This document shows positions 44,116-53,347 of a stretch of 64,000 nt of DNA, one piece after another (the stretch's first letter is position 1; each line of letters starts with the position of its first letter). The stretch spans positions 1-64,000 of the forward strand of contig NZ_VOWY01000010.1 in NCBI RefSeq assembly GCF_008014645.1. Direction: 5' to 3'. A program made the position numbers and the translations under genes. The stretch is from Collinsella sp. BA40. GTDB taxonomy: Bacteria > Actinomycetota > Coriobacteriia > Coriobacteriales > Coriobacteriaceae. Under the pieces are notes generated by a model. That model was given only the letters and a program-made list of their open reading frames with translations, ran no database searches and had not been told where the DNA came from.

Positions 44116-45942
44116 CTAACGACGCTTCGCGGTCTTGCGTGCGGTGGTCTTGGGGACGGCAGGTTTCAGGTCGGGCTCGGCCTGCGCGTCAGCTGCATCG
44201 GCTTTCTTGGCAGTCGTGGTCTTGCGCGCGGTGGTGCGTTTCGCAGTGGTTTTGGCAGCGGTCTTGGTTTCATTTGCCGCTGCGGTATCAGCCGCTTCTG
44301 CGGTGGCGGCAGCCTTCGTGGCGCGCTTCGTGGTAGCGGAGCGCTTGGTTGCAGCCGTCTTGCGTGCAGCGGTCTTCTTGGCAGCCGGCTTCTTCACGGG
44401 TTTATCGGCCTGTGCAGCTTCATGTGCGGGGTCGACTGCGGGGTCGGGCTCGACAACGGGCTGTTCCACCCAATGCGGGACGTCGGGATGCAGCCAGTAG
44501 TACAGGTCCATGTACTTGCCGGCCGAGCGCTTCCAACTGAAGTCCTGCTCCATAGCCTGCGTGACCAGCTGGTCCCATGCGTCGCGGTTGTCCCAGAATA
44601 GGCGGGCGCCGCGGAATACGGCATCGCCCATCTCATCGCCGTTGAAGTTGGCAAACGAGAAGCCCGTTCCCTCGCCCGTGACGAAGTTATAGGGTATGAC
44701 GGTGTCTTTCAGGCCGCCCGTCTCACGGACGACGGGCAGGGTGCCGTAGCGCATGGCGATCATCTGCGACAGGCCGCAAGGCTCGAACAGCGATGGCATG
44801 AGGAAGAGGTCGGAGCCGGCGTACATGCGCTGAGACAGCGCTGGGTCGAACTGGATGCAGGCCGCCATCTGGCCGGGATACTTGGATGCAAAGTAGCGAA
44901 GCGCGTTTTCGTATTCCTGGTCGCCGGTTCCCAGAACCGCCACCTGTACTCCATTGGACAGGATGCGGTCGAGTGAGTACGTGACAAGATCCATGCCCTT
45001 CTGGCGCGTGAGCCGCGTGACCATGGTCATGAGCGGTTGGTCGGTTCGAACGGTAAGACCGAGCTCTTCCTGCAGTGCGCGCTTGCATACGGCTTTGCCG
45101 GTTCGGTCGGATACGGAGTAGTTCTGCGCGATGGCGGGGTCCGTTCCGGGGTTGAAATGATCTACGTCGATTCCGTTGACGATACCCTGCAGGCTTTCGC
45201 GCTTACGACGCAGCACGCCATCGAGGTTCTCGCCGTAGGCGGGCGTTTGGATTTCGCCGGCATACGTGGGGGAGACCGTGGTGATGGCATCGGTGTAGTT
45301 GAGCGCGCCCTGCATGTAGTTGACGGCATCGGGGCCGCAGGTCAGTTGGAATGCGGCGGCAGGGATATGTGCCATCCCGCAGATGTCTTCGAGCACCTTG
45401 GCGCTAAACTGGCCCTGGAACGCGATATTGTGGATGGAGAACACGGTCTTGATGTTCTCGTATAGCGGCAAGCCCTGATAGAACTCGCGGAGGAACACCG
45501 GAGCCAATGCGGTGTGCCAGTCGTTGCAGTGCAGGATGTCGGGTGCGAACCCGTCAGGCAGGTGCTGGATGCTTTCGCAGATGGCCTTGGAGAAAAACGC
45601 GAAGCGCTCGCCATCGTCGAAAAAGCCGTACGGGTAGTCGCGGCCGAAATAGCGCTGGTTATCGATGAACATATACGTGACGCCGTTGTGCACGAGACGC
45701 AGCAATCCGCAGTACTCGTTTCTCCAGCCAAGGCTCACGTAGAAGCTCGTGATGAATTCCATCTGGTCTTTGAACTTCTGCGGAATGGTGTTGTAAAGCG
45801 GCACCATGACGATCGTCTCGGCCCCAGCCTGGTTGAGGGCGGCGGGCAGAGAGCCTGCAACATCGCCCAAGCCGCCTGTCTTCACGAACGGCGCTGCTTC
45901 GGCGGAAGCGAACAGTATATGCATTTTCTTGGAAATGGTCAT
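44116..45942 (-). CDS. glgA: glycogen synthase (ADP-glucose type) with histone H1-like C-terminal tail
   Basis: This 608-residue GT5 glycosyltransferase extends alpha-1,4-glucan from ADP-glucose. The N-terminal FVKTGGLGDVAGSLP is the KxGGL ADP-glucose-binding motif; HCNDWHTAL, FSIHNIAFQG, VTRLTRQKG and FEPCGLSQMIAMRYGTLPVVR are the other hallmarks. The catalytic part ends near residue 490, the usual length of GlgA. Residues 514-608 form an added tail with, by my count, about 30 Ala, 20 Thr, 19 Lys and 8 Arg in 95 residues and very few acidic ones, rich in AAKK, KTAA and TTAKR units like histone H1 or HupB tails. GlgB in the same operon has a shorter basic tail. The tail is in frame and sits over no other gene. 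Confidence 0.95.
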   Translation of the reverse strand: MTISKKMHILFASAEAAPFVKTGGLGDVAGSLPAALNQAGAETIVMVPLYNTIPQKFKDQMEFITSFYVSLGWRNEYCGLLRLVHNGVTYMFIDNQRYFGRDYPYGFFDDGERFAFFSKAICESIQHLPDGFAPDILHCNDWHTALAPVFLREFYQGLPLYENIKTVFSIHNIAFQGQFSAKVLEDICGMAHIPAAAFQLTCGPDAVNYMQGALNYTDAITTVSPTYAGEIQTPAYGENLDGVLRRKRESLQGIVNGIDVDHFNPGTDPAIAQNYSVSDRTGKAVCKRALQEELGLTVRTDQPLMTMVTRLTRQKGMDLVTYSLDRILSNGVQVAVLGTGDQEYENALRYFASKYPGQMAACIQFDPALSQRMYAGSDLFLMPSLFEPCGLSQMIAMRYGTLPVVRETGGLKDTVIPYNFVTGEGTGFSFANFNGDEMGDAVFRGARLFWDNRDAWDQLVTQAMEQDFSWKRSAGKYMDLYYWLHPDVPHWVEQPVVEPDPAVDPAHEAAQADKPVKKPAAKKTAARKTAATKRSATTKRATKAAATAEAADTAAANETKTAAKTTAKRTTARKTTTAKKADAADAQAEPDLKPAVPKTTARKTAKRR

Positions 45943-45970
45943 GCAAGCTCCAATGGTTGGGAGTTAGGAA

Positions 45971-45998
45971 ATCGCCGCCCGAGTGGTCGAGCGGCGAT
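45971..45998 (-). repeat. intra-operon hairpin between glgD and glgA
   Basis: ATCGCCGC (45971-45978) and GCGGCGAT (45991-45998) form a perfect 8-bp stem in the 97-base gap. It is followed by TTCC only, so partial termination or mRNA processing is more likely than a full stop. Confidence 0.5.
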
Positions 45999-46039
45999 CT
46001 TCGGTGAATTCAGCGCATTCTTGCCTGTCCCTGCCCGTG

Positions 46040-47146
46040 CTAGCTCAGTGGGACCTTGGGAACGACGAGCGTGTCGTCGGGCGTGCCGCGCAGTTCGGTG
46101 TTGGCGGGAATGACGTTGTTCTTATCGATGATAGCGTTATCGACGCGTGCGCCGCGCTTGATCACGCAGGACTGCATGATGATGGCATTGCTGACGCTCG
46201 CACCGCTTTCGACGACGACGTCGCGCGACAAGATGGAGTTGCGCACGGTGCCCTGGATGTGGCAGCCGGCCGAGATGAAGGAGTTGCATGCGTTCGAGCC
46301 GGTTGCGTATTTTGCCGGAGCGACGTCGTGCGCCTTCGTCATGACGGGACGGTCGTGCGTGAAGAGCTGGTGCATGATGTCGGGGTTGAGCATCTCCATG
46401 GAGCGCTTGTAATACGTCTCTTCGTTGAACATCCCGACGGCGAGACCCTTGAATTCGTAGCTGCACACATCGATGCGGCCGAAGTCGTCCTGGATGGCCT
46501 CGAACAGATCGAGATAATCGGCGCTGGCATAGCTCTCGCAGATATCCAGCAAGACATCGCGGCTGATGACGAAGCAGTCGAGGAACTCGTTATCGCCGTA
46601 GGGGCAGCCGTGGTCGACGGCCTGGACTCGTCCGCAATCGCCGATGTTGAGGCGGGTGGCGTCGTCCACATCGCGGTCGGCGTGCGTGTAGATCATGGTG
46701 ATTCCGGCGCCGCTGCGCTCATGCGCGTCGATGACATCGGAGAGGTTCATATTGAAGACGATATTGGTTGCGCTCATGACGACATAGGGTTCGCTCGCAC
46801 GCTGGAACATCATCTTGTTGGCGATGATGTCGCGGAGCAGGAAGCGCAGGCCATGCTTTGCAGTGCCGTAGGCGCTTCCCTGGAGCAGGAACAAACCGCC
46901 CTTCTTGCGGTCAAGCTCCCATTCACGGCCGCTTCCGAGGTGGTCGACGAGCGAGCGGTAGTTGCCAGGAAGCACGACGCCTACGGTGCGGATACCTGCG
47001 TTCATCATGTTGGACAGCGGGAAGTCGATCAGGCGGTAGCGCCCCATGAAAGGACAGCTGGCCAGGGGACGGCTTTCAAGGAGCGCGCTCTTATCCTTGC
47101 TGGTGTAATTAGCGGTGATATATCCGATTGCCTTACGATTGACCAT
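46040..47146 (-). CDS. glgD: ADP-glucose pyrophosphorylase regulatory subunit GlgD
   Basis: This 368-residue protein is a GlgC relative of the GlgD type. It keeps the nucleotidyltransferase fold (MGRYRLIDFPLSNMMNAGI) and the C-terminal left-handed beta-helix. However, it lacks the glycine-rich GGxGxRL loop at the N-terminus, and where GlgC has [10 protein letters not shown] it reads MSATNIVFNM, so the catalytic aspartate is gone. In Gram-positive bacteria GlgD partners GlgC and changes its activity; the same is inferred here. Four bases separate it from glgC, and the ATG follows GGGGGA. Confidence 0.92.
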   Translation of the reverse strand: MVNRKAIGYITANYTSKDKSALLESRPLASCPFMGRYRLIDFPLSNMMNAGIRTVGVVLPGNYRSLVDHLGSGREWELDRKKGGLFLLQGSAYGTAKHGLRFLLRDIIANKMMFQRASEPYVVMSATNIVFNMNLSDVIDAHERSGAGITMIYTHADRDVDDATRLNIGDCGRVQAVDHGCPYGDNEFLDCFVISRDVLLDICESYASADYLDLFEAIQDDFGRIDVCSYEFKGLAVGMFNEETYYKRSMEMLNPDIMHQLFTHDRPVMTKAHDVAPAKYATGSNACNSFISAGCHIQGTVRNSILSRDVVVESGASVSNAIIMQSCVIKRGARVDNAIIDKNNVIPANTELRGTPDDTLVVPKVPLS

Positions 47147-47150
47147 CGGT

Positions 47151-48299
47151 TCATTCCCCCTTTCCGATGACGACGTCGTTTCCAACGACGGCCGTATCCT
47201 TCGTAGAGTCAACGCTGCCGAGCTTAACGCCTTCTTCCACGATGGCGTTCTCGCCCAGGATCGCGCGCACGACATGTGCGCCGTCCTTTACGATGGCACC
47301 GGGAAGCAGGACGGAGTCCTCGACGATGGCACGTTCGCCAACGACGCAGTCGGTGGAGAGGATCGAATGCTTAACGGAGCCGTAGATGCGGCAGCCGTTC
47401 GATACCAGGCAGTCGTCAAGGCGCCCGTCGGGTCCGATGAAGTGCGGGGGACGGGTGGAGTCGTTGCTCATTACCGGGAAGCTCTTGTCGAATAGGTCGA
47501 ACTCGGGATTTTCGCCCAGTAGGTCCATCGAGGTTTCATGGAAGCTGGAGATCGTGCCGACATCCTTCCAGAATCCATGAAACTCGTAGGTGTACAGGCG
47601 CTTGCCCTCGGCGAGGAGCTTCGGAATGATGTCCTTGCCGAAGTCATGGCTGGAGCGCTGGTCCAGGGCGTCGTCCTCGAGTGCCTGGACCAGGATATCG
47701 GTGCTGAAAATGTAGATGCCCATGGAAGCGAGGTTGGAATCGGGCTTTTCGGGCTTCTCGGTGAATTTCTCGATGCGGCCGTCATCGGGATTGGCCGTGA
47801 TGATGCCGAAGCGGCTGGCCTCCTCCCAGGGAACCGGCATTACGGACACCGTGAGGTCGGCGCCATGTTCGATGTGGCTCTCGAGCATCTTGCGGTAATC
47901 CATGCGGTACAGGTGGTCGCCGGAGAGAATCAGGACGTATGCCGGGTCATGACCCTTGATGTAGTCAAGGTTCTGAGTGATCGCATCGGCCGTGCCCGCA
48001 TACCAGGTGCCACCGTCCTGGGTGGCGTAGGGCGGCAGGATCGAAACGCCGGCACCATGCTCGTCCAGGTCCCATGCTCGTCCGGAGCCAACATACTCGT
48101 GGAGCTGGTAGGGACGGTACTGCGTGAGTACGCCCACCGTATCGATGCCCGAGTTCGCGCAGTTGGACAGCGAGAAGTCGATAATCCTGAACTTGCCGCC
48201 GAACGAGACGGCGGGTTTGGCGATTTTAGACGTGAGCGCCCCCAACCGGCTGCCCTGTCCTCCCGCGAGGAGCATCGCGATGCATTCTTTCTTGCTCAT
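47151..48299 (-). CDS. glgC: glucose-1-phosphate adenylyltransferase
   Basis: This 382-residue enzyme makes ADP-glucose from glucose 1-phosphate and ATP, the committed step of glycogen synthesis. The intact [15 protein letters not shown] loop, [26 protein letters not shown], the catalytic [10 protein letters not shown] and the FTEKPEKP motif show an active subunit. The C-terminal third is the beta-helix domain. It lies between glgP and glgD, four bases from the latter, so the two subunits should be made together. Confidence 0.96.
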   Translation of the reverse strand: MSKKECIAMLLAGGQGSRLGALTSKIAKPAVSFGGKFRIIDFSLSNCANSGIDTVGVLTQYRPYQLHEYVGSGRAWDLDEHGAGVSILPPYATQDGGTWYAGTADAITQNLDYIKGHDPAYVLILSGDHLYRMDYRKMLESHIEHGADLTVSVMPVPWEEASRFGIITANPDDGRIEKFTEKPEKPDSNLASMGIYIFSTDILVQALEDDALDQRSSHDFGKDIIPKLLAEGKRLYTYEFHGFWKDVGTISSFHETSMDLLGENPEFDLFDKSFPVMSNDSTRPPHFIGPDGRLDDCLVSNGCRIYGSVKHSILSTDCVVGERAIVEDSVLLPGAIVKDGAHVVRAILGENAIVEEGVKLGSVDSTKDTAVVGNDVVIGKGE

Positions 48300-48362
48300 C
48301 GAATCTTTCCTCTCAAAACGTGCTGAGCCTACAAATCCTTCCCCAAAGCTTCGCGTTGCCGT

Positions 48363-50789
48363 CTAGGCGTGCCAGATCTCGTCGCGATATTCGCGAATGG
48401 TGCGATCGCTCGAGAACCAGCCCGACATGGCGGTGTTGTGCAGCGCGCAGCGGTTCCAAGCCTGCGCATCGGTGTAGGTAGAGGTGAGCTCCTCCCATGC
48501 CTGAACGTAGGAGTGGAAGTCCTTCAAAACGAGGTCATAGTCGTTATTGGACATGATCTCAGTATGAATGCTTTCAAAGTTGCCGGAGAGCTTGGCAAAC
48601 GTATCATCGGTGAGCTCGTCCATAACACGGCCCAAGCGGTCGCGGTCCGCGTTCACGATATCCCATGCGAAGTAGCTACCGCTTGCACGCAGCTGTTCGA
48701 CCTCGGGCGTGGTCAGACCGAAGATCTTCTCGTTCTCCTCGCCGGCGAGCTGGGCGATTTCGATGTTGGCGCCGTCCATGGTGCCAAGCGTGATCGCGCC
48801 GTTCATCATAAGCTTCATGTTGGACGTACCCGAGGCCTCTTTACCGGCGGTCGAGATCTGCTCTGAGATCTCGGCTGCGGGATAGATGAGCTGCGCGTTG
48901 GAAACGCGGAAATTCGGGATGAAGCATATCTTGATGAGGTCGTTGACGCGTGGGTCGTTGTTCACGACCTCGGCCACCGAGTTGATGAGTCGTATGACCT
49001 CCTTGGCGAAGGTGTAGCTTGAAGCCGCCTTGCCGGAGAAGATGAACGTCGTGGGCTGAACATGGAACGAGCTGTCCGAGATGAGGCGGTTGTAAACATC
49101 CATGACCTTCATGATGTTCATGACCTGGCGCTTGTATGCATGGAAGCGCTTGACCTGAACGTCGAAGACCGAGTCGGGATCGATTACGAGGCCGCACTCG
49201 CGGCGGACGTATTCGGCGAGACGAATCTTGTTCTGGCGCTTGGAATGGGCGACGCGCTTGAGGAACGAGGGATCGCTCTCGAAGTCGACGAGCTTTTTGA
49301 GTTCCTCGGCGTTATCGAGCCACCCATCGCCGATTGCCTCGGTGATGAGCTTTGCATAGGACGGGTTGGCTTCGGCGAGGAAGCGTCGGGGCGTGATGCC
49401 GTTGGTCTTGTTGTTGAACTTCTCCGGCGTGAGCGCATAGAAATCGTTGAGGACGGAGCGCTCAAGGATGTCGGTGTGGATCTTGGCGACGCCGTTTACG
49501 GAGTGGCTGCAGATGACGGAGAGATTGGCCATGCGGACCTCTCCGTCCCATAGGACCGAGGTCTTGCGCAGGCGTTCCTGCCATCCGTCCTGGGTGGTGT
49601 CGAATCCGTCGCGCCAACGGCGGTTGATCTCGTCGATGATGTCGTATACGCGGGGGAGCAGCTTCTTGAACGTCGCGATGGGCCACTTCTCGAGCGCTTC
49701 GGGCAAGATGGTGTGGTTGGTGTAGGAAATGGTCTTGGTGACGATATCCCATGCTTCGTCCCAGGTGAGGCGCTCCTCATCCATGAGGATGCGCATGAGC
49801 TCCGGGCCGCACATAGCGGGATGGGTGTCGTTGGTGTGGATGGCAACGTATTCGGGGAGCTTTGCCCAATCGTTGCCATGCTCGCGACGGAAGACGTCGA
49901 GGGCGGTCTTAAGGCCTGCGGCTACGAACAGGTATTCCTGCTTAAGGCGCAGGAGGCGACCATGTTCGCCGGCGTCGTTGGGGTAGAGGATGGCCGAGAT
50001 CGCTTCAGCATCGGCGCGGCTGGCATCGGCATTTGCGTACTCGCCGCGGTTGAAGGCGTCGAGGTCGAAGTGCTCGTCGATGGGCTCGGCGCTCCAAACA
50101 CGAAGCTTGTTGACGGTCTCGCCGCCAAAGCCCACCACGGGAATGTCGTAGGGCAAGGCCAGGACATCCTGCGTGTCGACCACATCGTAGAAGGTGCGGT
50201 CGCCCTCGGTATGCGAGACGACGTGGCCGCCGAAGCCGATGCGCACGGCTTTATCGGGGCGGCGAACCTCCCACGGATAGCCCTTGGAGAGCCACTCATC
50301 GGCTACTTCGACCTGGCGTCCGTTCACGATCTCCTGCTTAAACAGTCCGTAGCGATAGCGCATGCCGTTACCGTATCCAGCGATGCCCTCGTGGGCCATG
50401 GAGTCCAGGAAGCAGGCTGCCAGGCGGCCGAGGCCGCCGTTGCCCAGCGCTGCATCGGGCTCGAGGTCGCAAAGCTTGTCGAGGTCGCATCCCATCTCCG
50501 AGAGGGCATCGGCCACCATGTCGCGAATACCGAAGTTGATGAGGTAGTTGTCGAGGAGGCGACCGATGAGGAACTCGATCGAGAAGTAGTAGACGCGCTT
50601 CTTTCCATCCTTGGCAAAGCGCTTGTCGGTTTCGGCCGAAACAGCGCGCGCCTTCGAGGCGATAAGGCCGGCGAGCGCATTGAAGCGGTCGATATCGCTG
50701 GTGATCTCGAAGCTCTTGCCAGAGAGCTCCTTGACCGCCTCGCGATACTCCTCGATGAACGTTTCCTTGTTTTCGAAAATCTTATTCAT
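48363..50789 (-). CDS. glgP: glycogen/alpha-glucan phosphorylase
   Basis: This 808-residue PLP enzyme releases glucose 1-phosphate from glycogen. It shows the N-terminal YYFSIEFLIGRLL, GNGGLGRLAACFLDS (the GNGGLGRLAA substrate loop) and the PLP-lysine motif KEASGTSNMKLMMNGAITLG. Length and motif order match GlgP/MalP. Its place inside the synthesis operon, after glgB, means that breakdown and synthesis genes share one transcript, so flux is probably set by enzyme regulation rather than transcription. Confidence 0.96.
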   Translation of the reverse strand: MNKIFENKETFIEEYREAVKELSGKSFEITSDIDRFNALAGLIASKARAVSAETDKRFAKDGKKRVYYFSIEFLIGRLLDNYLINFGIRDMVADALSEMGCDLDKLCDLEPDAALGNGGLGRLAACFLDSMAHEGIAGYGNGMRYRYGLFKQEIVNGRQVEVADEWLSKGYPWEVRRPDKAVRIGFGGHVVSHTEGDRTFYDVVDTQDVLALPYDIPVVGFGGETVNKLRVWSAEPIDEHFDLDAFNRGEYANADASRADAEAISAILYPNDAGEHGRLLRLKQEYLFVAAGLKTALDVFRREHGNDWAKLPEYVAIHTNDTHPAMCGPELMRILMDEERLTWDEAWDIVTKTISYTNHTILPEALEKWPIATFKKLLPRVYDIIDEINRRWRDGFDTTQDGWQERLRKTSVLWDGEVRMANLSVICSHSVNGVAKIHTDILERSVLNDFYALTPEKFNNKTNGITPRRFLAEANPSYAKLITEAIGDGWLDNAEELKKLVDFESDPSFLKRVAHSKRQNKIRLAEYVRRECGLVIDPDSVFDVQVKRFHAYKRQVMNIMKVMDVYNRLISDSSFHVQPTTFIFSGKAASSYTFAKEVIRLINSVAEVVNNDPRVNDLIKICFIPNFRVSNAQLIYPAAEISEQISTAGKEASGTSNMKLMMNGAITLGTMDGANIEIAQLAGEENEKIFGLTTPEVEQLRASGSYFAWDIVNADRDRLGRVMDELTDDTFAKLSGNFESIHTEIMSNNDYDLVLKDFHSYVQAWEELTSTYTDAQAWNRCALHNTAMSGWFSSDRTIREYRDEIWHA

Positions 50790-50809
50790 GGTTTCCTTTC
50801 AGATAACAT

Positions 50810-50834
50810 GGGGGCGTCGTTGCCACACGCCCCC
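50810..50834 (-). repeat. intra-operon hairpin between glgB and glgP
   Basis: GGGGGCGT (50810-50817) and ACGCCCCC (50827-50834) form an 8-bp stem in the 75-base gap. No T-run follows on the minus strand. Confidence 0.5.
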
Positions 50835-50864
50835 AGTGAAGACGCGGACGGAATGCTCCGCCCT

Positions 50865-52949
50865 CTACTTCTTCGTACGGGTACGTTTGGGTGCCGCCTT
50901 TTTGGGCGCAGGAGCTTTCTTGGTATGAACGGCTTTCGCCTTTGTCGGAGAGACGTAAGAGGAGGCGCGCGAACGCTTATAGACCAGGCCGCCCATGCCG
51001 GGAAGCGAGATCTCGATGGAGTCGTCCCGGCCGTTCCAAGCTTCGGGCCTACTGGATGCCATCTCGACTACGGGATAGCCGCTGCCACCGAAAGCGGGAT
51101 CGTCGGTATTGAACACGAGCTTCCAGTCGCCTTCGCGCGGAACGCCCATGCGGAACGTCTCGTAGGACGCGGGATCGAAGTTGATGATGATCACCAGGTC
51201 GTCGGCCGGTTTCTTGCCGCGGCGCACGAAGGAAATGATGGATTGCTTGTTATTGTCCGCGTCGATCCACTCGAAGCCCTGCGCATCGTATGCGAAGTGC
51301 CACAGGCCCGCCTCTTTGAGATAGAGGTGGTTGAGGGCTTCGATGAATGCCTGCTGGTGCGCATGCGTCTCGAAATCGCGGGCGAGGAACCACTGAAGCG
51401 ACTCGTAATAACGCCATTCGATGAACATGCCAAGCTCGTTGCCCATGAAGTTGAGCTTGGCGCCCGGATGCATCATCTGGTAAAACGCGAGGTTGCGAAG
51501 GCCGGCGAACTGCCGCCACGGATCTCCCGGCATACGTCCGATGAGCGAGCACTTGCCGTTGACGACTTCGTCGTGGCTAAGGGGCAAGACGAAGTTCTCG
51601 TTGAAGGCGTACATCATCGAGAACGTGAGCAGTCGATGGTTGCCCGGGCGCCAAGGGAAATCGGTCTGCATGTAGTGCAGCGTGTCGTTCATCCATCCCA
51701 TGTCCCATTTGTAGTGAAAGCCCAGGCCGCCGTCGGCTGGTGGGTAGGTTACGAGCGGCCAGGCGGTAGACTCCTCGGCGATCATCATGACGTCGGGATG
51801 CGTTTCGCCAACGGCCTCGTTGACGGTGCGAATAAATGCCGAAGCATCGAGGTCTTCCTCGGTGCCGAATTTGTTGAACTTTTTATCGGCCGGGTTGTCT
51901 ACGCCGAAATTGAGGTAGAGCATGCTGGAAACGCCGTCCATGCGGATGCCGTCGGCATGGAACATGTCGATCCAGAACAGCGCGTTGGAGAGTAGGAAGC
52001 TCACGACCTCGGGGCGACCGAAATCGAATTTATGCGTACCCCAGTTGGGATGGATCTCGCGCTCATAGAGCATGGATCCATTGAAGGTCGCAAGGCCTTG
52101 CGCATCCGCGCAAAAACCGCCGGGGACCCAGTCGAGAATCACGCCTATGCCCGCCTTGTGGCATGCATCGACGAAGTGCATGAATTGCTGCGGGGTGCCG
52201 TAGCGGGCGGTTGCCGCGTAATAGCCTGTTCCCTGGTAGCCCCAGGACCCGTCGAAGGGATGCTCCATAACGGGCATGACCTCGATATGGGTGTATCCCA
52301 TATTCTTGACATAGGCCACGAGCTCGACCGAGAGGTCGTCGTACGAGTAGAACGTACCGCGCTGTGCCGGGAAAGGGTCGCCCGGGCCGGGATAGGTGCC
52401 ATCCTCACGCGGCTCGCCTTGGGGTTCGTCTCCATGGCGTTTCCAGGAGCCCAGATGGACCTCGTAGATGTTGAGCGGGGTGTGCATGTGGTCGCGCTTG
52501 GAGCGCTTGCGCAGCCACGCAGCATCTTTCCAGGCATAACCGCTGAGGTCCCACAGCCGTGATGCGGTGCCGGGGGCCACTTCGGAATAAAATGCATAGG
52601 GGTCCGCTTTATAGAGCAGTTCTCCCTCGATGGTCTCGATAACGTATTTATAGAGGTCGCCTTGGTTGAGGCCGGGGATAAACCCATGCCACAAGCCGCT
52701 ATCCATGATGCGTTCGAGCGGAGTTGCCGTCGCGTTCCAGCCGTTGAAATCGCCTACGACGTGCACGCTTGCAACTTCGGGGGCCCATACGCAGAACGAC
52801 CAGCCCTGGATTCCATCTTTGATAGCGGGGTGCGCACCCATCTTCTCCCAGCTTCGTTGCCAGGAACCCTCCGAGAAGAGATGAAGATCGTCTTCGGTGA
52901 TCATGAGGCAGGGCTGCTCGGTTGAGTTGGCAGCGTTCTTCGTGCTCAA
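50865..52949 (-). CDS. glgB: 1,4-alpha-glucan branching enzyme with basic C-terminal tail
   Basis: This 694-residue GH13 enzyme creates alpha-1,6 branches in glycogen. Residues about 25-135 form a CBM48-like domain (GWSFCVWAPEVASVHVVGDFNGWN). The barrel has the catalytic motifs GIRMDGVSSML (Asp), MMIAEESTAWP (Glu) and LPLSHDEVVNGKCS (Asp). The enzyme proper ends near residue 657; the last 37 residues hold 10 Lys and 4 Arg and no acidic residue (APAPKKAAPKRTRTKK at the end), echoing the tail on GlgA. It is the first gene of the glycogen operon, with a divergent promoter region of about 400 bases upstream. Confidence 0.95.
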   Translation of the reverse strand: MSTKNAANSTEQPCLMITEDDLHLFSEGSWQRSWEKMGAHPAIKDGIQGWSFCVWAPEVASVHVVGDFNGWNATATPLERIMDSGLWHGFIPGLNQGDLYKYVIETIEGELLYKADPYAFYSEVAPGTASRLWDLSGYAWKDAAWLRKRSKRDHMHTPLNIYEVHLGSWKRHGDEPQGEPREDGTYPGPGDPFPAQRGTFYSYDDLSVELVAYVKNMGYTHIEVMPVMEHPFDGSWGYQGTGYYAATARYGTPQQFMHFVDACHKAGIGVILDWVPGGFCADAQGLATFNGSMLYEREIHPNWGTHKFDFGRPEVVSFLLSNALFWIDMFHADGIRMDGVSSMLYLNFGVDNPADKKFNKFGTEEDLDASAFIRTVNEAVGETHPDVMMIAEESTAWPLVTYPPADGGLGFHYKWDMGWMNDTLHYMQTDFPWRPGNHRLLTFSMMYAFNENFVLPLSHDEVVNGKCSLIGRMPGDPWRQFAGLRNLAFYQMMHPGAKLNFMGNELGMFIEWRYYESLQWFLARDFETHAHQQAFIEALNHLYLKEAGLWHFAYDAQGFEWIDADNNKQSIISFVRRGKKPADDLVIIINFDPASYETFRMGVPREGDWKLVFNTDDPAFGGSGYPVVEMASSRPEAWNGRDDSIEISLPGMGGLVYKRSRASSYVSPTKAKAVHTKKAPAPKKAAPKRTRTKK

Positions 52950-53088
52950 AGTGACCTTCCCATCCTACATGCGGCTGCGCCGCGTCTCCTACGTAAGGCA
53001 GGTCGCGGGCTCAACATGCATACGACGAACGAGGTCGGGCAGTATCTGCTCCACAGTCTTGCATGTGTGGAACCTGTGACACTTGGAT

Positions 53089-53124
53089 AATGTAGCACGG
53101 TAGAGTATGCTTGTCCCCGACAAG
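53089..53124 (-). promoter_or_regulatory. candidate promoter and operator of the glycogen operon
   Basis: On the minus strand GGGACA (53117-53112) and TACATT (53094-53089) are 17 bases apart, each 4 of 6 to consensus. The inverted repeat CTTGTC-CCC-GACAAG (53110-53124) overlaps the -35 hexamer. The predicted leader to glgB is about 135 bases. Confidence 0.4.
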
Positions 53125-53260
53125 ACTCGAGAAGGGTCGATTATTTCGTTGAATGACATATGTGCTGCTAAAAGGTACTGTTGAGCATTCTGTTGCATCT
53201 GTTAACCACGTCTTATGTTCCAATATCGTTAAGACGGCGACATCGGTTCATTAAAATTCG

Positions 53261-53288
53261 TTACAGCAACGTTTGATTCTTGTAGTAT
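53261..53288 (+). promoter_or_regulatory. candidate promoter of the HAD phosphatase-thiN operon
   Basis: TTACAG (53261-53266) and TAGTAT (53283-53288) are 16 bases apart in a clearly AT-rich stretch about 55 bases upstream of the ATG at 53348. Confidence 0.4.
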
Positions 53289-53347
53289 ATTTTACAATTT
53301 TCAAAATTCTGTTTCTTAACCGTGTTTTACGTGTAAAGGATGACACC

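Noticed and set aside
44119-44403. GlgA basic tail as a frameshift artefact
   Set aside because: The frame is open for 95 codons with consistent Lys/Ala/Thr codon patterns, ends in a clean stop before a hairpin, and GlgB has a comparable tail. A frameshift would rarely give such ordered low complexity.
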